Source: Guillardia theta CCMP2712
Taxonomy: Eukaryota; Cryptophyceae; Pyrenomonadales; Geminigeraceae
DNA length: 64,000 nucleotides
Reading direction: 5' to 3'
NCBI RefSeq assembly: GCF_000315625.1
Contig: NW_005434633.1
Coordinates: 255,367-319,366, forward strand
The notes under the pieces were generated by a model. The model worked only from the letters and a program-made list of their open reading frames with translations, was not told where the DNA came from and made no database searches. The translations under genes were made by a program, and so were the position numbers. How positions within the stretch are numbered: the stretch's first letter is position 1; each line of letters begins with the position of its first letter. Positions 52,501 through 61,500 of the stretch are shown here, piece after piece.

Positions 52501-55500
52501 TACAGCAACGGCACAAACTACTCGGCCAGCATGCTGCAGACCTGTCTGTCGACCCTGGAGGCAGGGAGCTCAGGCGAGATGTGTGTCTCGACGATGGGGG
52601 GCCACGACTACAGGTGTCCGCTGGGGCACTACTGTCCCGAGGGGCTCAAAGAGCCGGCCCTTGGCAGGTGTCCGCCAGGTACGTTCAACGCTCATCACGG
52701 ACTGAACAATGTCTCGCAATGCATGAGCTGTCCGCCAGGCATGTACTGCGCAGGGTCAGGGCTGGGCTGGCCTAGCGGGCCGTGCCTACCCGGGCGATAC
52801 TGTCGGGAGGGGTCGGCAGACGAGTACGGATCGAGGTGCGACAATCGCTCGGTAGCGTGCGACAGTCCACGGTGCGAACTGATGATAGCGCGCGTGATCG
52901 ACGGGACGGGATGCGGGGGGGAGTGTCCGGCAGGGTGGATATGTCCAGGGGGATCATGGGAGCCGCTACCCTGCCCGCCGGGACGGTACTGTGAGAAGGC
53001 TGGTATTGCAAACGCGACGGGACCATGCGACGCAGGATACTACTGCATGAGCGAGGCCGGGGGCTCGATCGGGAGCACGCCGACCCCCGCCGAGTCTGGA
53101 GGGCGGGGACCATGCCCGGCCGGGCACTACTGCCCGGTGGGCACTGTAGCACCAGTGAAGTGTCCTCGGGGCAGCTTCTCCTGGAACGAGAGGAACACGC
53201 AACTGTCGGACTGCACGGCATGTCTGGCAGGGCACTATTGCGGGAAGGAGGGCATGCCAAGAGGAGACATATATGCATGTCCGGAGGGCTACTACTGTCC
53301 TCAAGGAGCATGGCTCGCTCGAACCGTCAAGACCGTATGTACGAAAGGCCACGCTTGCCCTCAGAACTCGTCGTCCCCTGTACCATGTGCGGCCGGGTAC
53401 TACCAGGACGAGGTCGGGCAGAGCTCCTGCAAGACCTGCCTCCCAGGTCTCTTCTGTCCAGGTACGTCTGCTAGCGCGGATCCCAACGGCACCGTGGTCT
53501 GTCCGGTCGGTCACTACTGCCCTACGGGGTCATCGTCGCCAAGGCTGTGCGCAGCGGGGATGTACTCGAGGGACCGGGAGCAGGCGGTGTGCCAGTACTG
53601 CCCAAGGCGATACACATGCCCGACGCCGGGGACGGTAGAGCCGCTGCCGTGTCCGGTGGGTCACTACTGCGGCACTAACAACTCGTCTCCCGTGCCATGC
53701 CCGGCAGGTACGTACAGCAACCTGACCGAGCTAGAAGGCTCGTCGGAGTGTAGGCTGTGCGATCCCGGGAAGTACTGCAGTACGGCAGGGCTCACGTCTC
53801 CGACGGGAATGTGCGAGGCGGGCTATTTCTGCGAGGCTGGGGCGATCAACTCCGCAGGGGCGGCAGACGAGTACACGACGGGAGGCCGGCGGCGGGTGAT
53901 GGCATGTCCAGCAGGGCACTACTGCGTCACCGGAGCCAGCGTCCCCACGCCCTGTCCTCCGGGGACATACTGCGAGGGCGGGGACGCACAGCCGGTACCA
54001 TGCCCAGCGGGGACATACAACATGGAGGAGATGCAGACGAGCTGCAGGGCGTGTCCGGCAGGGTACCTGTGCTATCCGGAGGGAGTGGTAGACTACAGCA
54101 ACGGCACAAACTACTCGGCCAGCATGCTGCAGACCTGTCTGTCGACCCTGGAGGCAGGGAGCTCAGGCGAGATGTGTGTCTCGACGATGGGGGGCCACGA
54201 CTACAGGTGTCCGCTGGGGCACTACTGTCCCGAGGGGCTCAAAGAGCCGGCCCTTGGCAGGTGTCCGCCAGGTACGTTCAACGCTCATCACGGACTGAAC
54301 AATGTCTCGCAATGCATGAGCTGTCCGCCAGGCATGTACTGCGCAGGGTCAGGGCTGGGCTGGCCTAGCGGGCCGTGCCTACCCGGGCGATACTGTCGGG
54401 AGGGGTCGGCAGACGAGTACGGATCGAGGTGCGACAATCGCTCGGTAGCGTGCGACAGTCCACGGTGCGAGCTGATGATAGCGCGCGTGATCGACGGGAC
54501 GGGATGCGGGGGGGAGTGTCCGGCAGGGTGGATATGTCCAGGGGGATCATGGGAGCCACTACCCTGCCCGCCGGGTTTTTATTGTAGTCTTTCGGGGCAG
54601 GGATGGGTCACAGGACTATGTCCAGCGGGATCATACTGTGAGAATTCGAACGGTTATAGTGTTGTCACGGTTTGTCCGATCGGCTTTTACTGTCCCCCAG
54701 GTTCTCAATATCCTTTGGCATGTCCTCTTGGTACTTCCTCCAATCGTTACAACATTTCAAGTTCAACTGATTGCATTCCATGTCCAGCTGGATATTACTG
54801 CCCATCTGCTGTGACAGAGTGTAGCTCTCAGAATGTAGATTCTTGTTTGGGTTTGAAGGAGATTTGTCCGGAGGGATACTACTGCCCGCCGGGCAGTTAC
54901 ATCGGGTACAATCCAGAGCATATTTGTCCGAAGGGGCATTACTGCCCAGTCGGTTCCTCGTCAGCGCTGCCTTGCCCCCCCGGACAATACCAAGATTACA
55001 TTGAATCGTCCTCCTGCAAGCCTTGTTACGCTGGCGCCTACTGTCCAGGTGTAGGCAATGTCGACCCTACCATTCAAGATGATGGAGCAAACATCTGCCC
55101 TCAAGGACATTATTGCCCTGCTCTTTCAGCCAATGCAACGCCTTGTCCCATCGGATTCTTCAATCCACTGTTTGCATCAGTCAACATATCCGATTGTCAA
55201 ATATGTTTAGCGGGAATGTACTGCAACAACAGTGGACTTTCGTATCCCACAGGACTCTGTGACGCTGGGTATTTCTGCTTGCTGGGAGCGAAGACTGCAA
55301 ACCCAGTTGAGAACCTGTGCCCTCGAGGCTTTAAATGTCCTGCAGGTTCGAGATGGCCTTTGTTGTGTCCTGCTGGGACATATTCTCCGAATATGGGCGC
55401 TGCCTCCTGCAGGAATGTTGGAGGAGGATTTTATCTCAACATGAGCGGAGTAGTCTCGTTTGGGCTTGATTTTTTTGCAGACAATTTCACAGAAATCGAG

Positions 55501-58500
55501 TTATATTCTGCTTTCAAGCAAAAAGATTTGCCCAATTCCAAGTTCATATGCCAAACTCTTCATGATTCCTTGATTGGATGCGAGAATCGTGACTCGAATT
55601 TGACCGTGGATTCATTTGAGTTTTGCGACCAATTCAGAATAGCTCCAACGCAATGCTCGACCTCTCCTGAAGCAAGCAAAACCTGCTGTTCATGTGGTGG
55701 TGGGAAGAGAGATTTTGCAATCTGCGAAATTTTGACTGAAACTATCTTTGGAAAATGTGCTTCAGGATATTACTGCATAGAGGGATCGCCATCTCAATAC
55801 CCTCTGGCGGAATCGAATGAGGGGAAGGGGGACATTTGTCCGCCTGGCCATTACTGTCCTACCGGCACAACACGTCCAATAAAGTGCCCAGATGGTCAGT
55901 ATCAGACTGACTTTGGCAAAGACTATTGCCTAGACATTCCAGAGGGCTATTTCAGTCCAAATGACACAGCAACTTCAATCGAAATTTGCCTGCAGGGCCA
56001 CTACTGCCCCCGAGCGCATATCCTGTCACCTATCCCATGCCCCAGTGGTACTTACGGCAACATTACTGGAATGACAAAGCTTGAACAATGCTTTGCTTGC
56101 CTCCCAGGGATGTATTGTCCTGCTGAGGGCCAAGTATTGCCACGTGGACTTTGTTCGATGGGCTTCTTGTGCAAAGGTGGCGATGTCAACTGGAATCTGA
56201 ACTTGTCATACCTCTGTCCAGCTGGATATTATTGTCCTGCGGGAAGTGCAGACCCAACGCAATGCCCCCCTGGGACATATAATGACAAATTGGGAAGAGG
56301 AAGCGTTTCGGATTGTCTGCCATGCTTAGAAGGGCGGTACTGTCCGACAGCTGCCGTAGCCACAGATAATCTTACGGAATGTGATGAAGGTTTTTACTGT
56401 CCACAAGCCTTTGGCAGTTTCACTATGTCGCAGATCATCAAAAAGTTTGAAGCGCCCCTGTGGTGCGGCGTAATGGACTCTTTGAACGTTTTTGATATTC
56501 CCGTTGGAAGTTCTGTAGCAGCCCCACAGCAATACATCTGTCCAGTAGGCCACAAATGCCCCAAAGGTAGCGGACAACCTATCCTTTGCTGCGACTCGAC
56601 TTCCTCAGAGTACGGCAGCTGTGCCCTCTATCAACCTGGAAAGGGAAGCAATTCTTGTTATAAGTGTCCGGGCGGTCGGCATTGCTTGCAGAAAGCTGTT
56701 GGGAGCAGTATGGTCGTCAAATCCATTTTGTGTCCACTTGGATACTACTGCGAACTTGGGAATGTTCCCAAGATATGCCCTCCTGGGACTTACGGGAATC
56801 GAGAAGGATTGTCAGTGATAGAAGAATGCATTCCATGCATGCCTGGATTCTTCTGCAACAACGGAAGTATTCAGGGTCCATGCGAAGCTGGATTCTGGTG
56901 CAGTGGAAAAGCACAATGTCCGAATCCAGGAGACAATTCAACGTGTTCGAAAGATGTGATTGGAATCCAAGGTGGTACGCTCGTGAATGATTTGTGTCCG
57001 CCTGGCTCTTATTGCCCTTCTGGAACAAACGCACCGATTCGTTGCCCTGCCGGCACTTACATTGAACGATCCTCACCGTCGTATCCTGGCAGGTATTTGT
57101 GCGACTGCTTGGATTGTGAAGCAGGCAGCATGTGTACGGAAGGCACATCGGCCCTTGAGCCGTGCCCTAAAGGATTCTTTTGTCCAAATTCACGGAATTC
57201 GTCACAAGATTATCTTCGCGGAGCTTGTGTCGAATCCAAGAGCTCCTGCTCCATTCATCCAATGCCAGAACCATGCCCTCCAGGCACCTATCAACCTGAT
57301 GTCGGGAAGAAGAGCGCGGATGCCTGTCTCATTTGCGGTAATTTCTCATTTTCAGTGGATTACAGAGGCTACTATTGTCCAAACTACAATTCATCAAAAC
57401 AAACCATCTGCCCGGCAGGTCATTACTGTCCTGTCGGTATTGAGGATTCGGTGCCCTGTCCTGATGGATACTACTTGGAGCGAACGGGAGGTCGCTCAAT
57501 TGATGACTGCAAAGTCTGTCCAGGTGGAGCTTACTGTCCGAATGGAACTGTCACACCGCTTACATGCGACGAAGGGACGTTCTGTGTGAACGGATCGTCG
57601 TCCCCAACCATTTGCCCAAGTGGATACTATTGCCCAGCCAAGTCGGACATGCCGATACCCTGTCCTCCGGGAACCTTTTGTATAGCAGGGTCTATATCGC
57701 CACACATTTGCCCTCCTGGTACCTTCTGCCCGTGGAGATCTGAAGCAGCGTACCTATGTCCACTCGGAACATACGCTGAACCCAATGCGACGATTAACAG
57801 GACTTCTATAGAGGCCGCGTGTAGCCCGTGCGCCCGTGGATATTTTGGGGCGGATCCTACCAGAACTTCATGTGAACTTTGTTGGCCAGGGTACATGTGT
57901 TATGGAAGTACCATCCGTGGTGATCCAGTGAACGCTACGTCTGATCTGGGAGAAATATGTCCTGCCGGATATTATTGTGAGAGGGGATCGTACAAAGCAA
58001 CTCCTTGTCCAGCAGGAACATACAACAAAGAACCAAAGCAAGGCTCTTCTGCAGCGTGTATTCAATGTCCACGAGATTCTTTCAACGACAAACCAGGGCA
58101 AGCCGCATGCATTCCGTGCGGAGGGAGCGCTGTATCCAGAAATGACAGTCTGGAGTGTCAGTGCAAAGGTGCAAATCGCGTCTTTCAGCCATTCGATAGC
58201 GCCTGCCGTTGCATAGCTGGTTACACAGTCTACAACGGTCTCGGCGAAGCTCAACCCGATCAGGCAACAGCCGATGGAGTGACGGACTGTGAAGCGATCG
58301 TCATGCCGAGGTGCGGGCCAACTGAAATCAGGGGACCGTCTGGTGCTTGTGCAAGCTCGTGTCCTGATACATCTTGTGAACTTCCTCCTTGCTACTGCAT
58401 CAACGGAATAGACATCTGTAATAACACCTGTCCAAATTACCAGATCGCTAAGGCTGAGAAGATCCAGGTAAAAATCAACACATGCTTTGTTTCTCCTGAT

Positions 58501-61500
58501 TGATTTGAATTGCAGATTGACTCCACAGTTGGTACAGCTCTGACATGCACATGCCTCTGTCGAAACGACTCAACATTTCAGGAATGCGTTGACCCAAACG
58601 AGTTTCCAGCGCAGAAAACTTACGAAATCATTGTGGACAAAGCAGGAAATAGCATTCTCAAAGTAATCACGAGCACAGAGAACAGAACTTACTTTCTTGG
58701 CACAAAAGTACAAACCGGATCATCGGACACTTCACAAGCTACATTTTTGAGCACTTCAGGTGACGGCTTCACGGGTGTCCTCGACATACCAACGACATAT
58801 TTTGATGACCTGGGACTTCAGGAATGTGTGATGAACACTGATCAAATTTGTATCGAGAAGCAGGCCCTCCGTTCAAAGACATCTTGGAAAGATAAAGTTC
58901 AAGACATGCGAAGAAATAGCCTCCGAGCGACCGCTGCAGCATCGTCTGTGATTGGGGTACAATCACCCATCATGTGCTTGAAAGCGGGAGCAGGTGTCAT
59001 GTGGACGATCTCAGGGTCACTATCTGATTCCAGCGTGCACTATCCTGTGTATGTTTCGGACTCACTTCTCAACACCAATCCAACGTTTGATTACGGTGCT
59101 TTCGTAACTTTGAAAGACCAAATCTTGCGAGGAAACAATGTCTCGACCTTCTTCTTTCAGTTCGACACTCCAGGAATCTACGTTTTCAGAGACTCCGTGA
59201 CACCTACCAAGCAAGCGGTCATTGGTGTGGTTGCTCCTGTTCTTGACTGTCCAAAGGCATTTGAAACGAATCAAATTCAACCCATGTCGATTGATATCCT
59301 GAAATCGTTTCCAACATCTTCAAAAGATACTGTGATCAATCCAGATTACAAATTCATAACGATAGTGGCATTGTCTATCCTAATCATTTTCGTTGTAGCT
59401 GTGTTTTTGAACGTTCTCAGGAACCAACTAGGTTGGGGCAAGTCTCTGTCTTCAAGGCCCAAGTTTCGAAAACATGGTTCCCAACAGGACTACTTCTCCT
59501 TGGCTACAAGAAAGGAACGGTCGAGCGTTGGGAAGGAAGTTGGAAGTATCAAGACTATGGACGCAAGTTCTGAAGGTACCGAGCTGATGGGATTCAGTGT
59601 GAGCATGCTGTACGACAAGTTGGAGGATCAAAATAGCCTTGTGTCGGAGCAACTAACTCAGCAAAAGCAAGACATCCGCGAATTTTACGAAAAAGTGACG
59701 CGTGAGACGGCAACGCTGCGTGGTTTGGTTGATAGGAATCGCAATATGGGTTTCACTGAAGATGAATTACACAGAGCCAAGGAAAGAAAGAGTTTAATAT
59801 TGGAAGAAATCCACCGTCGAAAACAGATCGGGCTCACAGGCACTGTCGTGTTTGAAGAAGCCATGAAATCTATCTTTACAAAACCCGAAACAATTGAAAT
59901 CCTGCAAAAGCTTCAAGAGAGTTTGACGAAGCTCAACGAAAACTATTTGGCAGAAGCACAGGGTCCAGACGGTCATATCTCCAAATCAATCATAGAGGAG
60001 CTCGATGCCGCTGTTCGACAAAACATTCCCATCTTACCGAATTTTCAACCATTAGATGAAAATGGCGCAATACTGTTGTCTGGCTCCCGGCAACCATTTG
60101 CGAAGAAGGACCTTTTCGACTCGGAAGGCAATTTGAAGATCATTCCAGCAGTCATGGAGATCGATCGAGCGACCAAACTTGTCAAACCAGTTAAGGGGCT
60201 TGAAATGATGACTGGAAAAGGGCAGATCGTCCCAGTACCAGAGAATTGCTGTATTCACCCAATCTCAGGAAAGGTGATCCCGATGGAAGGCAACGTCTAT
60301 TTCGATCCGAGAAGGCGGTGTTTCAACTTTCTCTCGTGCATGGACTTCAAATCGCTGGTGGCTGGCCCATTGCCGTACGTTTGCAATCGTCAGAACCCGA
60401 AGTCAATGTGCTACCCCGATGCTGCTGCTTACATTCACCTGATTGCCAAGGAGGATAGAGGATTTCCCCTGAATGAGTCTCGAACGATGTTAGATCCTTT
60501 CACGGGGACTCGAGTGCCTGTCTTGGGTATTACCTCAAACCTCGCCACTGGGGAACTGCACGCAGTGGGAGGGGCGGTTCTTGATCCGGTCACTAATCTA
60601 CTGAAGCCTATACGTATAGGAGACTTGATGGAGGATCCGGAAACTAAGGAGGTATGCATGATCACTGGTGTGATGATCAGTGAAGAAACTTGCAATGTGG
60701 TGCCGCTGGGCTGCAGGTAATCATTAGCGTTTCTCTTCTCTCCGTATGATTTGACGAAAGTTTGTTTTTCTGCAGGAGAATAAATGAACAAGGGGTTGTT
60801 AAACATCTTGTCCCGGGTTGTGATGTTGTGGACATCTTTTCTGAAGAATCACTTGTATTGGGCTCGACTATTGCAAACCCCATGAACATCAAACATGTCA
60901 TTCCATCAGGCAGCCACGAAATATATGGTTTGCGAAATGCGAAACTTGACTTGGAAAAGGATATGTTAGATCGTCTATCAAAATTGAAAGGCAAAATATC
61001 TGCAATACAACCAAGTGAGGTCAAGTCCCTGCATAACATGGCATCCAAATTGATGGATGTAAACAGAAAGCTCATTGACAAAGCCTCAAGTTGGAGTGAG
61101 CTCGTGCTACAGCATCACAATGAAATGCTGGCTATCGCAGAAAATGGAGGCAAGATTGGAATGAAGTACGATTTTGTACTAGCTGAAGACCTGCCACTCT
61201 TGATCGGCTGCACATACTACGACGATACAAGTCGCCATGAGATTGTTGTCCTTGATGTTGAAGTGGATGAAGCCACTCAGCTGTTCGAAGGTCTAGGATG
61301 TACGATCATTGATCCGATCTCAGGCAATGTCGTGCCAGCAGTATTTGGTGGAAGAATGAAGGATCCGCATTCAAGGAATATAATTCCCGTAAATGGCATT
61401 AAACGCGATCCTAGCACATTTCAAGTTGTGCCTCAGTCGAATCTTTCGTCACCTGGGACAGAGACCGAAGCAATCAGCAGCAATGACAGTTTCAGTCTGA

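Noticed and set aside
39836-54559. Many repeated antisense and alternate-frame open frames (60-200 residues) within the giant exon
   Set aside because: They recur at exactly the cassette spacing and exist only because GC-rich, stop-poor repeats leave other frames open. Coding character (cysteine repeats, glycosylation sites, frame kept across unique islands) belongs to the + frame.
39478-54573. Array as an assembly artefact
   Set aside because: Not excluded, but each cassette has private substitutions, the S and N types alternate irregularly, and unique islands separate copies, which a simple mis-assembly would not produce. Copy number could still be wrong.
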